Below are positions 8,705-17,210 of a stretch of 64,000 nt of DNA, piece by piece (position 1 is the first letter of the stretch; each line of letters opens with the position of its first letter). Position numbers and translations under genes: made by a program. The notes beneath the pieces are model-generated. The model worked only from the letters and a program-made list of their open reading frames with translations, had not been told where the DNA came from and ran no database searches. The stretch is from Thiomicrorhabdus sp965602805 (GTDB lineage Bacteria; Pseudomonadota; Gammaproteobacteria; Thiomicrospirales; Thiomicrospiraceae): the NCBI GenBank assembly GCA_965602805.1, contig CBFCZK010000008.1, positions 58,130-122,129 of the forward strand, in the 5' to 3' direction.

Positions 8705-9244
8705 GTGGCTTTAAAACCCAAAATTTACAAACTAAAATTAACTCTGTCCGATCTCAATCGAAATCATTATGACACGCTTAATTTAACGATTGCCCAACAC
8801 CCTTCCGAGACAGCTGAACGCATGATGGTGCGTGTCGTCGCTTTTGCTCTCAATGCTCAGGAGTTCCTTAGCTTCACTAAAGGCCTAAGTGCTATTGAAG
8901 AACCTGATATTTGGGCGAGAACCTTGGATGATCAAATCGCTTTGTGGATTGATATTGGCGAGCCCGCAGTAGACAGAGTCAAGAAATCGACTCGTGTAGC
9001 GCAAGCCGTAAAAGTATACAGTTTCAATACAAAGTCTGATGTTTGGTGGAGTCAAAACCAAGCCGCATTCAGCAAGCTGGACGCCTCTCTATACCGACTA
9101 GAGTGGTCGCAGATTCAAGCCCTTGCCAAACTCATACAAAGAAGCATGGATTGGTCAGTAACCATTACCGGTGATTCGGCCTACTTTGCAACCGAGTTAG
9201 GCGAAGCCGAGATTACCTTACACACCTTACAGCTGGTCGATTAA
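8705..9244 (+). CDS. yaeQ: YaeQ family protein
   Basis: The 179-aa protein belongs to the YaeQ family, which has a PD-(D/E)XK nuclease-like fold but no settled function. The alignment-defining start is MALKPKIYKLKLTLSDLNRN from the GTG at 8705, matching the MALKATxYK start of relatives; an AAGG lies 8 bp before it. An upstream GTG at 8696 overlaps that ribosome site and is unlikely. The segments HPSETAERMMVRVVAFAL and WWSQNQ are family hallmarks. It is followed by a small DUF2986 gene. Confidence 0.9.
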   Translation: MALKPKIYKLKLTLSDLNRNHYDTLNLTIAQHPSETAERMMVRVVAFALNAQEFLSFTKGLSAIEEPDIWARTLDDQIALWIDIGEPAVDRVKKSTRVAQAVKVYSFNTKSDVWWSQNQAAFSKLDASLYRLEWSQIQALAKLIQRSMDWSVTITGDSAYFATELGEAEITLHTLQLVD

Positions 9245-9356
9245 TCACCTTGCAGAAACCATTATCGCCGGTAATTTTTCCTAAGAAAATAGGAAGCTTG
9301 CTGTATAGTTATACACAAACTTAAATTTCAAAAACTAAATTAGATCAAGACCTTCT

Positions 9357-9521
9357 ATGAATAGACGTAAAAAAATTATCCAGAAATTATCCAAGCGCCA
9401 TAAACAGGCTCAGGCTAAGAAACAACCTAAAAACAAGCCAGCTTATATTGCTAAAGCCGATAGAGAAGAAACCGAAGTAACCGTTTCTGAAGATCAGCTT
9501 GAGCAGCCTACAGACGCTTAA
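9357..9521 (+). CDS. Small DUF2986 protein (54 aa)
   Basis: A 54-aa, strongly basic ORF begins MNRRKKIIQKLSKRHKQAQA and continues KPAYIAKADREE, which matches my recollection of the DUF2986 family of short proteins in gammaproteobacteria. The C-terminus is acidic. The function is unknown. It has a weak ribosome site. It lies between yaeQ and the yehS-like gene, all on the plus strand, and is too short for common gene-finder cutoffs. Confidence 0.75.
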   Translation: MNRRKKIIQKLSKRHKQAQAKKQPKNKPAYIAKADREETEVTVSEDQLEQPTDA

Positions 9522-9610
9522 GTTCTATCCAAACAATTCATCCCTCTTTACAAAATTACCCAAACCCATGTTGGCATTGCACAACCAGGGTTTTGACCAG
9601 GAAACAATAA

Positions 9611-10084
9611 ATGACACATAATGATATCTTACGCCGCCTTCGCTTCGCCTTTGATTTAGACGACGCTAAAATGATTGCTATCTATGCCTCAGCTAATCAA
9701 GAGATTACGCGTGAACAGCTGAGTAATTGGTTAAAGAAAGAAGATGATGAATCTTATGTAGAGATGGCTGAAGTTGAATTGGCCTCTTTTCTAAATGGTT
9801 TTATAAATGAAAAACGTGGAAAAAAAGAGGGTGAACAGCCGGTTGCTGAAACCAGCCTAACGCACAACATCATTTTCATGAAACTTAAAATCGCTCTTAA
9901 TCTTAAAGCCGAAGATGTCCTGGAAATATTAGCATTAGCAGACTTCCGTTTAAGCAAACACGAATTGAGTGCGTTCTTCCGTAAGCCAGGCCATAAGCAC
10001 TACCGTGAATGTAAAGATCAGGTTTTACGTAATTTCTTGAACGGCCTGCAAAAAATGCACCGCCCAACACCAGAGCAAGCTTAG
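9611..10084 (+). CDS. DUF1456 family protein, YehS-like
   Basis: The 157-aa protein consists of two similar halves. Each begins with a (T)HNDILRRLRFAFDLDDAKM / THNIIFMKLKIALNLKAEDV type segment and ends in FLNG(F/L), the internal duplication that defines DUF1456 (E. coli YehS). The biochemical role is unknown. The start ATG at 9611 fits the family start MTHNDILRR. A hairpin follows about 45 bp downstream. Confidence 0.88.
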   Translation: MTHNDILRRLRFAFDLDDAKMIAIYASANQEITREQLSNWLKKEDDESYVEMAEVELASFLNGFINEKRGKKEGEQPVAETSLTHNIIFMKLKIALNLKAEDVLEILALADFRLSKHELSAFFRKPGHKHYRECKDQVLRNFLNGLQKMHRPTPEQA

Positions 10085-10130
10085 CTCACGCCTATCTAGC
10101 ACGACACACCCTAAACACCAATACATATAA

Positions 10131-10175
10131 GGATACTCCCAACTTAAGATTAAATTGCTTAAGCGGGTATTCTTG
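10131..10175 (+). terminator. Probable terminator after the yehS-like gene
   Basis: An imperfect inverted repeat GGATAC..CCC..CTTAAG / CTTAAG..GGG.GTATTC is followed by a T-rich stretch. Confidence 0.5.
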
Positions 10176-10288
10176 TCTGTTTTATGCCATATTTAGCAAA
10201 TATTAGCCAAACACCTCCCACAGTAATTCCTCCCTCTGTTACAACCTTTTCAATCCAATAAATATCTAACTCAAACCTTAATGACTTG

Positions 10289-10300
10289 ACCAGGCCTGGT
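10289..10300. repeat. ACCAGGCCTGGT palindrome, exact copy 4 (intergenic)
   Basis: Exact copy between two terminators; not part of either hairpin. Confidence 0.95.
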
Positions 10301-10383
10301 AACGTCATATAGAAGTGGAATGGCTTTAACCAATCATCATTATGTTAATCAAGGATAGTCTTAGGAAGATAAATTCTAGACAA

Positions 10384-10423
10384 TAAAAAAGCCCCGTATT
10401 TCATCAGAAATACGGGGCTTTGG
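10384..10423 (-). terminator. Terminator of the tRNA-Lys operon
   Basis: A stem AAAGCCCCGTATTTC / GAAATACGGGGCTTT is followed on the minus strand by a run of T, 5 bp after the last tRNA. Confidence 0.9.
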
Positions 10424-10427
10424 AATA

Positions 10428-10503
10428 TGGTGGGCCGTGTGCGATTCGAACGCACGACCAATTGGTTAAAAGCCAACTGCTCTACCAACTGAGCTAACGG
10501 CCC
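10428..10503 (-). tRNA. tRNA-Lys (anticodon TTT), second of pair
   Basis: The 76-nt gene includes an encoded CCA end. The anticodon loop CTTTTAA gives TTT. The D-arm TTAGCTCAGTTGGTAGAGCA and T-arm GTTCGAATC are canonical. Its acceptor stem pairs GGGCCGT with ACGGCCC. It is transcribed after the copy at 10542-10617. Confidence 0.98.
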
Positions 10504-10541
10504 CGATAGGGGTATTCTTATTGTGATTCCATTTAAACAAA

Positions 10542-10617
10542 TGGTGGGTCGTGTGCGATTCGAACGCACGACCAATTGGTTAAAAGCCAACTGCTCTACC
10601 AACTGAGCTAACGACCC
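10542..10617 (-). tRNA. tRNA-Lys (anticodon TTT), first of pair
   Basis: The 76-nt gene with encoded CCA differs from its neighbour in one acceptor pair: GGGTCGT with ACGACCC, that is U-A instead of C-G. The rest of the molecule appears identical, indicating a recent duplication or gene conversion. Confidence 0.98.
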
Positions 10618-10633
10618 TCACTGGAATGCGCGT

Positions 10634-10661
10634 ATTATACAAGTCTGTGGGAACTGTGCAA
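10634..10661 (-). promoter_or_regulatory. Promoter of the tRNA-Lys pair
   Basis: On the minus strand TTGCAC and TGTATAAT are separated by 16 bp, followed by a GC-rich GCGCG discriminator, the pattern of stringently controlled stable-RNA promoters. The -10 lies 17 bp before the first tRNA. Confidence 0.8.
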
Positions 10662-10887
10662 GCCTTTTTGAAAATAAATAACAGGTATTTTAAATCAGCC
10701 TCTAAATCACTTGCGACGGTATATTTCTACAATTAGAAAACTTGCTTTAATCCCAATGCCTTAGGTGTAAAATAGGTTTTCAAAGTTGAAAAAACAGAGT
10801 GAAATAAAAATTTATCTGAATCGTGTTAGAAAGATTTTAAGATGATTTTCAGCCCTTAGCCGCTATTTATTATTACAACAATATTGA

Positions 10888-11601
10888 CTAAGATTGATAA
10901 AGTGTAGGGTCTGCAACACCCGCTTCTATGAATCCCTGCTTACGTAAGCGACAAGAATCACAAACCCCACAAGCTTCGCCTAACTCATTAGCTTGGTAGC
11001 ATGAGACCGTCAAACTATAATCAACGCCTAACGCCAACCCTGCTTGAATAATCTGTGCTTTGGTTAAATCAATCAACGGCGTTTGAATTTTTAAGACGTT
11101 ACCTTCAACTCCAGCTCTGGTGGCCAGGTTTGCCATCACTTCATAAGCTTGAATATATTCAGCGCGACAATCTGGATAACCTGAATAATCTACCGCGTTA
11201 ACACCGATGAAAATATCATTGGCATCGACGACCTCTGCCAAAGCTAATGCAAATGACAGAAACACCGTATTTCTAGCAGGGACATACGTAACGGGTATCT
11301 CAGCTTTATCAACACCACCAATAGGCACGTCAATCGAGTTATCTGTTAAAGCAGAACCGCCAATCTGACTCATATCGACATTCATCACTCGATGCGATAC
11401 GGCGCCCATTTGTTTGGAAACTTTTTCAGCCGCATAGAGTTCTGAACGCGTTCTCTGACCGTAATCAAAACTAATGGTATGGCATTCGAATCCTTGGGAA
11501 ATTGCCATCGCAAGCGTTGTGACCGAGTCAAGACCACCAGAAAGTAAAATAACCGCAGGTGCGGGTCTATTAGATACTTTATCTTTATTTTGTAGAGACA
11601 T
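10888..11601 (-). CDS. queC: 7-cyano-7-deazaguanine synthase
   Basis: QueC converts 7-carboxy-7-deazaguanine to preQ0 with ATP and ammonia in queuosine biosynthesis. The 237-aa protein has an ATP-pyrophosphatase loop LLSGGLDSVTTLA at about residues 18-30 and a C-terminal zinc site built from four cysteines in CYQANELGEACGVCDSC. The start codon overlaps the cpoB stop in a TAATG, so it is the last, translationally coupled gene of the tol block. queE, which often sits here, is absent; queD and queG are elsewhere in the window. Confidence 0.96.
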   Translation of the reverse strand: MSLQNKDKVSNRPAPAVILLSGGLDSVTTLAMAISQGFECHTISFDYGQRTRSELYAAEKVSKQMGAVSHRVMNVDMSQIGGSALTDNSIDVPIGGVDKAEIPVTYVPARNTVFLSFALALAEVVDANDIFIGVNAVDYSGYPDCRAEYIQAYEVMANLATRAGVEGNVLKIQTPLIDLTKAQIIQAGLALGVDYSLTVSCYQANELGEACGVCDSCRLRKQGFIEAGVADPTLYQS

Positions 11602-12614
11602 TATTTCAAACCATTTAATCTTTTAGAGGCCGTTTGCGCTGCACGACTATGGGGGCGACCATTGATAACATTCTGATACATTTTTTTAGCGTCTGAAATT
11701 CGATTTAGCTTCGCTAAACTGTCCGCGGCTCTAAGTTGCGCATCCGCCATTTTAGAAGAGTCAGGATAACGTTCAATCACAGCCATAAAAGAGTCTAAAG
11801 CCGCCTGATTCTGTTTTTTAATCAGGTGACCTTCTCCTGCCCAGTAAGCAGAGTTACTCGCTAATTCACTCTTTGGGTAGGCTGACAAAAACTTTTCAAA
11901 AGCATTGGTCGCATCATCATATTTCGAGGCTTTCATCAATGCAAAAGCTTTTTGATATTTAGCCTTCTCTAAACCGGTCGCAGGAAAGGTTTTGATTGGC
12001 CCCATAACAATCCCATTCACAGGGCTTTCAATAGGCTCTTGGCCTTCTTGTAGCTGAGAATGAGCATTCAAATTCACATCCGTGATACCAGGCTCAAGAG
12101 TTGAGCCTGGTACAGTTTTCTCATCAGACTCGACAACTACTACTTTTTTAGGTGTAGCGCCTGAAGTAGCAAGAGAATTCTCGCTGGCGGAGGTCGGTAA
12201 AGCCGACACAGGCACAGAAACCGTTGGAACTGGGTTTACAGGCTGAGCCTCTGTCGATTGAACAGGCAATTCCAGTTTAGGAATCACTGCAGATGGACTT
12301 TGCACACTCACCGCTAAACCAGACTCTAGAACACTTAAACGATCATCCGTCTCTTTATAGCGTTTATCAGACTTATGATTCGCGTTGCGTAAATCACGCT
12401 TGAGTCGATCTATATCATCATGCAACTCTTGAATTTCACGCTGTTGCTCACCCAAACGACGACTTAACTGCAATAAAACAGGATTTTCAGTCATGCGCTC
12501 TAAACGCTGCAATCTCTGTTCAATAGAAGTGCCTGCGGCAGTAACCGATGTAATGGGCATCCAAAGGGTTACAGCGACTAAACCTGAAAGGCTCAACGGT
12601 AATATTTTTTTCAT
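11601..12614 (-). CDS. cpoB: Cell division coordinator CpoB (YbgF)
   Basis: CpoB is a periplasmic protein that couples the Tol-Pal machine to peptidoglycan synthesis at the septum. The 337-aa protein has a signal peptide (about residues 1-26). An N-terminal coiled coil follows (LEQRLQRLERM to DDRLSVLES). A low-complexity Pro/Ser/Val linker of about 110 residues is longer than usual. The C-terminus carries tetratricopeptide repeats (KAFALMKASKYDDATNAFEKFL and following). It follows pal and overlaps queC by one base. Confidence 0.93.
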   Translation of the reverse strand: MKKILPLSLSGLVAVTLWMPITSVTAAGTSIEQRLQRLERMTENPVLLQLSRRLGEQQREIQELHDDIDRLKRDLRNANHKSDKRYKETDDRLSVLESGLAVSVQSPSAVIPKLELPVQSTEAQPVNPVPTVSVPVSALPTSASENSLATSGATPKKVVVVESDEKTVPGSTLEPGITDVNLNAHSQLQEGQEPIESPVNGIVMGPIKTFPATGLEKAKYQKAFALMKASKYDDATNAFEKFLSAYPKSELASNSAYWAGEGHLIKKQNQAALDSFMAVIERYPDSSKMADAQLRAADSLAKLNRISDAKKMYQNVINGRPHSRAAQTASKRLNGLK

Positions 12615-12761
12615 ATGGGTTAACCTTTAAAGGAACTTTTAACGAGATTTTCACTCTGGGTTGAACTATAAATCGCCGATGGAATCATCGGCTTACAGTG
12701 ATGAATGGCGACTTAGATTGATGCGTTTGAGTTGAGAGGAGTTTAGTTGATAGACCTATAA

Positions 12762-13331
12762 TCAACGAATAATGAGTTCCACACGACGATTTTTCTGCCA
12801 TGCATTGTCATTACTACCCGCCATCGCAGGCTGCTCCTCACCAAAACTAACGATATCAATGCGCGATTCCGCAATCCCAAATAACATAAATGCTTGGGCC
12901 ACAGTTTTTGCACGTTTCTCACCTAGAGCCAAGTTATACTCCGGTGTACCACGCTCATCAGTATGCCCTTTCAGTACAACTTTTTGATTTGGCATAGCCA
13001 TCATTTCTTGTGCGTAAAACTTAACGATTTCCGTGGTTTTATCGTCTAATTCATATTGGTCATAACCAAAGTAGATAATCGGCTCATAAAGCTCTGCAAC
13101 ATCCACCATCTTCATCCCATCCAAACCCTGCCCAATGGAACTACCATCTGCAGCAAGACCGCCATCGGCTGCTAAGACTTCAACACTAATCGCATCACCA
13201 TTAATACCTGGTGCGCTATCTGAAGTCACGTCTCTGTCTGAAATATCATCAGCACTTCTTTCCGGTGAGCTACTACAAGCCGTTAAAGAAGCCACTACCG
13301 CGAGCGTAAATAAACTTTTTAAGTGATTCAT
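12762..13331 (-). CDS. pal: Peptidoglycan-associated lipoprotein Pal
   Basis: Pal anchors the outer membrane to peptidoglycan and is the outer-membrane end of the Tol-Pal system. The 189-aa protein has a lipoprotein signal with lipobox LTAC at about residues 16-19 and an OmpA-C domain from about residue 80, with the peptidoglycan-binding motif GHTDERGTPEYNLALGEKRA. It lies between tolB and cpoB in the usual order. Confidence 0.97.
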   Translation of the reverse strand: MNHLKSLFTLAVVASLTACSSSPERSADDISDRDVTSDSAPGINGDAISVEVLAADGGLAADGSSIGQGLDGMKMVDVAELYEPIIYFGYDQYELDDKTTEIVKFYAQEMMAMPNQKVVLKGHTDERGTPEYNLALGEKRAKTVAQAFMLFGIAESRIDIVSFGEEQPAMAGSNDNAWQKNRRVELIIR

Positions 13332-13411
13332 AACTAATTACCTTTTTAAAATTTTTAATGACTTTGAATAATGGTCAATTTATTACATATTACAGATGAA
13401 ATATCAAATGG

Positions 13412-14806
13412 TTAATGACTTAAATACGGTCCCCATGCCGGCTCTCTAACTTCGCCATCTTTGACTTTTAGTGTTTGTGATGTTTTTCCATCAATTGCAA
13501 CGACAGCTAACTGGCCTTTACCATTACGATTCATTGCATACAAAACCATCTCACCATTCGGTGAAAAAGTAGGCGACTCATCTAAAAAGGTATCTGTTAA
13601 AACACTGAATTCATTGGTGTACAAATCCAACAGTCCTATATGGAAACCGCCCTTACCGTGCACTACAGACAAATAGCGTCCATCCGGAGATATTTCAGGG
13701 TTCGCATTATATTTACCCTCATAGGTCACACGATTGACCTCACCCGTATCAAGGAACACTTGAAACACTTGCGGTTGACCACGGCGGTCAGAGTTAAAAA
13801 ACAGTGATTGACCATCCGCAGCCCAAGCCGCTTCAGTCTCAATTGAGCTCTTTCTGGTTAGGCGTCTTAGCTTACTGGTTTTAAGATCCATGATATAAAT
13901 ATCTGCTGAGCCAGCTTTAGATAAGGTCAAAGCTAATTTTGAACCATCCGGTGACCAAGCAGGCGCACCATTAATACCTTTAAACTTAGCAACATTCTTG
14001 CGATATTTACCATCTAAGCTCTGTATAAAAATTTGTGAGCGACCGTTTTCAAAAGACACATAGGCAAGTTTTTTGCCATCAGGTGACCAACTCGGTGACA
14101 GAATCGGTTGATATGACTTTAAAATTGGCTGCGGATTAAAACCATCCGAATCCGCGACTTCAAGAGTATAGTGGCGCTTGCCCTTAACCTTTCTAAGCGT
14201 GACATAGGCTATTTGTGTATTAAATGCACCTCTGACACCTGTTAGCTCTTCATAAATCAGGTCACTCATCTGATGAGCGATCTGGCGAAGGTTTGATTTA
14301 GGAATGTGATTCCAACGCTTGCCTATCACTTGATTTTTACGCAATACATCCATAAAGCGCATTTCAATTTGATAAAAACCATTACCTTCATCGATGACTT
14401 TCCCCATCAATAAGTTATCAAGATCAAGCGCGCGCCATTGTCCATAATCAATGTATTCAACTTCAGTAGGTTGAGCAGGTAATTGAGCGTTAGAAAGTGG
14501 GCTAAAATGACCACTACGACGTAAATCTGCGGCAATAATTTGCGCTAAGTCTACCGGGGATTGAGTGAATACAGGTTTTGTAGGTGAAACGGAAGCCATA
14601 GGTGCTTGCACTTCATAACCAAAAGGCACAATAGCAATTGGAATCGCATTGTCATAACCTTCACTAATCTCAATGGTCAGTTCAGCCATTGCAGAGTTTA
14701 CAAAAAGAGACATTGAAAACGCTGTAATGGATAACAATAGTAGCCTTTTAATTTGGGCTATGCGTTGTGAGAAAGTGGCAAACTTAAAATTTACAATGGT
14801 CATCAT
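13412..14806 (-). CDS. tolB: Tol-Pal system periplasmic protein TolB
   Basis: TolB is the soluble periplasmic partner of Pal and TolA. The 464-aa protein has a signal peptide ending near ANSAMA/E at about residue 41, an N-terminal domain with IAIVPFG, and a six-bladed propeller marked by repeated segments of the type SWSPDGKKLAYVSF, AWSPDGSKLALTLS and EISPDGRYLSVV. The two first ATG codons are adjacent, so the start is uncertain by one residue. A 120-bp gap with inverted repeats separates it from tolA. Confidence 0.97.
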   Translation of the reverse strand: MMTIVNFKFATFSQRIAQIKRLLLLSITAFSMSLFVNSAMAELTIEISEGYDNAIPIAIVPFGYEVQAPMASVSPTKPVFTQSPVDLAQIIAADLRRSGHFSPLSNAQLPAQPTEVEYIDYGQWRALDLDNLLMGKVIDEGNGFYQIEMRFMDVLRKNQVIGKRWNHIPKSNLRQIAHQMSDLIYEELTGVRGAFNTQIAYVTLRKVKGKRHYTLEVADSDGFNPQPILKSYQPILSPSWSPDGKKLAYVSFENGRSQIFIQSLDGKYRKNVAKFKGINGAPAWSPDGSKLALTLSKAGSADIYIMDLKTSKLRRLTRKSSIETEAAWAADGQSLFFNSDRRGQPQVFQVFLDTGEVNRVTYEGKYNANPEISPDGRYLSVVHGKGGFHIGLLDLYTNEFSVLTDTFLDESPTFSPNGEMVLYAMNRNGKGQLAVVAIDGKTSQTLKVKDGEVREPAWGPYLSH

Positions 14807-14926
14807 CGGCTTCTTATTTTGTGAATATTATGAATGTTATTGATTAAACACCTAAGCTTGAATTCTTAGGGGTTAAATTCGTAAGAGCTAAAATCCCTAA
14901 GACTTAACCCCCTATTATTAGAATTA

Positions 14927-15967
14927 TTAAGGTTTAAACTCAAAAGTAATCACTCTTTCGAACAATTCTTTAACGGGTGGCGCTGGCAAAGGCTCTGAAC
15001 GGTAAACAGCCTTCTCAGCAGCGTCTTTAAATTGTTTGCTTGCATAGCTATTGCAATTTACAATTTTAACGCTTGTCACACTCCCTGTAGGCGTCTGTGT
15101 AATGCGTAATTCACACAAGGCTTCAGGGGAAATTTTTGCTGGAGTACGCCAATTATCTTTCACCTTAGCAGAAATAGATGAGATATACGTTTGACGTAAT
15201 GACAATAGCTGTTGACGTTTTTGAGTCGCGCGTTGCGCCGCAGCCTCTTCGTCGAGCTGTCGCTGCAACTCAGCTGCTGCAGTAGCCTGGGCTTGTGTTG
15301 CTTTAGCTTTTTCTGCCTTAATGGCTAACGCTTTATTCTCTTTATCTTTACGTGCAATCTCCAAGACTAAGGCTTGCTTTTTGTCTTCCTCTAGCTGGCG
15401 TTGTTTTTGCGCCAGAGCCGTTTTCTCGTTCGCTAATTGACGTTCTTTTTCAGCAAGGGCACTCGCCTTTTTCGCCTTCTCTGCCTTCGCACGCTCAGTA
15501 TCGGCTTTTTTCTTTTCTAAATTTGCTAGGCGCTTGGCTTCAGCCGTTTTCTTACGTTCTGCTTCTGTTTTAAGAACTTGCGCGGCTGTTAGTTTTTTCG
15601 CCTGCTCAGCTTTCGCTTGCTCTACTTTTTGGCGTCTCTGTAGCTCTTTAAGACGTTGACGTTCTTTATCCGTTTTCGCCGCTAACTGTTGCTGTAGCTG
15701 TTTTTTGGCAAACTCTTCAGCTTTAATCCTTTCAAGCTGCTGTGTTACTAAAGCTGAATCAACTGCAAAGGTTTTTAAGGGTTCAGTCCTAATAAACTGA
15801 TTATTCTGCCTGTTTTGCTGAACAACAGTTTCTTCTTCACCTTGCGCTGATATTTTGATTGTTTTAGTTGAATCTTGCCATTCATAGGTGATTAACACGC
15901 CAATAGCAATATGCAGAATTAACGCTAAAGTGACTGAAATGGGATGTCTTGCAATAAAACTAAGCAT
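14927..15967 (-). CDS. tolA: Tol-Pal system protein TolA
   Basis: TolA links the inner-membrane TolQR motor to TolB and Pal. The 346-aa protein has one N-terminal membrane segment (about residues 9-27). A long Ala/Lys/Glu-rich helical domain follows (about residues 75-265, with repeats such as KAEQAKK and KAEKAKK). The C-terminal globular domain has the paired cysteines of CELRITQT and IVNCNSY. Its ATG overlaps the tolR stop by one base. Confidence 0.95.
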   Translation of the reverse strand: MLSFIARHPISVTLALILHIAIGVLITYEWQDSTKTIKISAQGEEETVVQQNRQNNQFIRTEPLKTFAVDSALVTQQLERIKAEEFAKKQLQQQLAAKTDKERQRLKELQRRQKVEQAKAEQAKKLTAAQVLKTEAERKKTAEAKRLANLEKKKADTERAKAEKAKKASALAEKERQLANEKTALAQKQRQLEEDKKQALVLEIARKDKENKALAIKAEKAKATQAQATAAAELQRQLDEEAAAQRATQKRQQLLSLRQTYISSISAKVKDNWRTPAKISPEALCELRITQTPTGSVTSVKIVNCNSYASKQFKDAAEKAVYRSEPLPAPPVKELFERVITFEFKP

Positions 15968-16428
15968 TAAGGGTTACCGCCTTCAGGCTCTGTGAGTAAA
16001 GAAACATTCTCAACCCCATTGGCTTTTAATAGCACGAATATATGCAGTACCTTGCCATAAGGGGCTTCTTTATCACCTTGGATATAAATCATTTGTGTAC
16101 TATTTAATTGTGAACGCGCCACAACTTCAGCAACCAAGTTCTCAAGATCTTTATTACTCAAGACCGTTTCCGGTTGTTCAGAAGTTTTATAACGGCCACT
16201 CTTCGTTACTGTAATGACAAAAGGTGTCGTTTCTTGATCCAACTGCTTTTGCTTTTTATCGACAATTTGTGGTGTTTGCGGCAAGCTCACGGTCACCGCT
16301 TGCTGAACAATCGGCGCTGTCACCATAAAGATAATCAACAACACCAAGGTAACATCAACATAAGGTACTACGTTGATTTCAGCGATTAAACGTTTTTTTT
16401 GTCGATGGCTTCGAAATCCAGTCTGCAT
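15967..16428 (-). CDS. tolR: Tol-Pal system protein TolR
   Basis: TolR is an ExbD-type inner-membrane protein of the proton-driven Tol motor. The 153-aa protein has a single membrane segment around residues 20-42. It contains VPYVDVTLVLLIIFMVTAP, in which Asp25 is the conserved proton-path residue. The C-terminal domain is periplasmic. The gene is coupled to tolA by a one-base overlap and follows tolQ by 32 bp. Confidence 0.96.
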   Translation of the reverse strand: MQTGFRSHRQKKRLIAEINVVPYVDVTLVLLIIFMVTAPIVQQAVTVSLPQTPQIVDKKQKQLDQETTPFVITVTKSGRYKTSEQPETVLSNKDLENLVAEVVARSQLNSTQMIYIQGDKEAPYGKVLHIFVLLKANGVENVSLLTEPEGGNP

Positions 16429-16460
16429 CTTTAGTTTCCAATCAATGTACGGGTGTTTAC

Positions 16461-17147
16461 TTAATCTTTCTTATCCAAGCTATGGGCTTGTCTCTGCAGA
16501 ATCGTTAAAAAACCATCGGCAAAATTTTCATACTCACCCAACAGACGATCTACTTTAGTGCTCAAACGGTTGTAATAAATAACGGCTGGAATTGCCGCAA
16601 ACAGGCCAATTGCCGTCGCGATTAATGCTTCAGATATTCCCGGTGCAACGGCTGCTAAAGTAGCATGTTGAACGTCTCCAAGTGCTTGAAAGGCATGCAT
16701 AACACCCCAAACAGTACCAAATAGCCCAATGTAGGGTGCTGATGATCCAACTGTAGCCAATAAAGAGAGCCTATTTTCTAGACGGTCAGACTCTTTTGAA
16801 AAAGCAACCCGCATGCCTCTTTGAGAACCGGCAACCAAATCAGAGGCATCTTGTACGCCCTGCTTCTTTAAGTTCACAAACTCTTTAAAGCCTTCCGCGA
16901 AAATATTCGACAGACCTTGTGTTTGTTCGCGAGTTGCTTCCACCTGGTGATATAGTGAATTCAGATCCTGAGTTGCCCAAAAGGTTTTCTCAAATTCCTT
17001 AGCAACTCTTTTCGATTTACGAATCTGAGCCGACTTAGCGATTGCAACAGACCAAGACGCCAAAGACATGGCTGCTAATATAATCATGACGGCCTGAACT
17101 ACTGGGCTAGCATGCAATATAATTCCAATTAAATCACTGTCGTTCAT
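16461..17147 (-). CDS. tolQ: Tol-Pal system protein TolQ
   Basis: TolQ is the ExbB/MotA-type proton channel subunit of the Tol motor. The 228-aa protein has three membrane segments (about residues 15-37, 128-155 and 170-192), with the conserved second and third helix region GLFGTVWGVMHAF and APGISEALIATAIGLFAAIPAVIYYN. It follows ruvB by 63 bp; the ybgC thioesterase gene often found directly upstream of tolQ is missing. Confidence 0.97.
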   Translation of the reverse strand: MNDSDLIGIILHASPVVQAVMIILAAMSLASWSVAIAKSAQIRKSKRVAKEFEKTFWATQDLNSLYHQVEATREQTQGLSNIFAEGFKEFVNLKKQGVQDASDLVAGSQRGMRVAFSKESDRLENRLSLLATVGSSAPYIGLFGTVWGVMHAFQALGDVQHATLAAVAPGISEALIATAIGLFAAIPAVIYYNRLSTKVDRLLGEYENFADGFLTILQRQAHSLDKKD

Positions 17148-17210
17148 AAGTTTTCCTTAATCGTAAAACGGGATCTTAGGATAAACACTAAGACCTTATA
17201 ATAATTATTA

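Larger units (their letters stand above)
10085..10427. other. Intergenic region yehS-like / tRNA-Lys pair
   Basis: This 343-bp stretch holds the probable yehS-side terminator, one exact dispersed palindrome (10289-10300) and the tRNA terminator. I see no gene in it. Confidence 0.6.

Noticed and set aside
10345..10602. ORF of 85 codons across both tRNA genes
   Set aside because: Its repeated peptide is simply the two tRNA-Lys genes translated.
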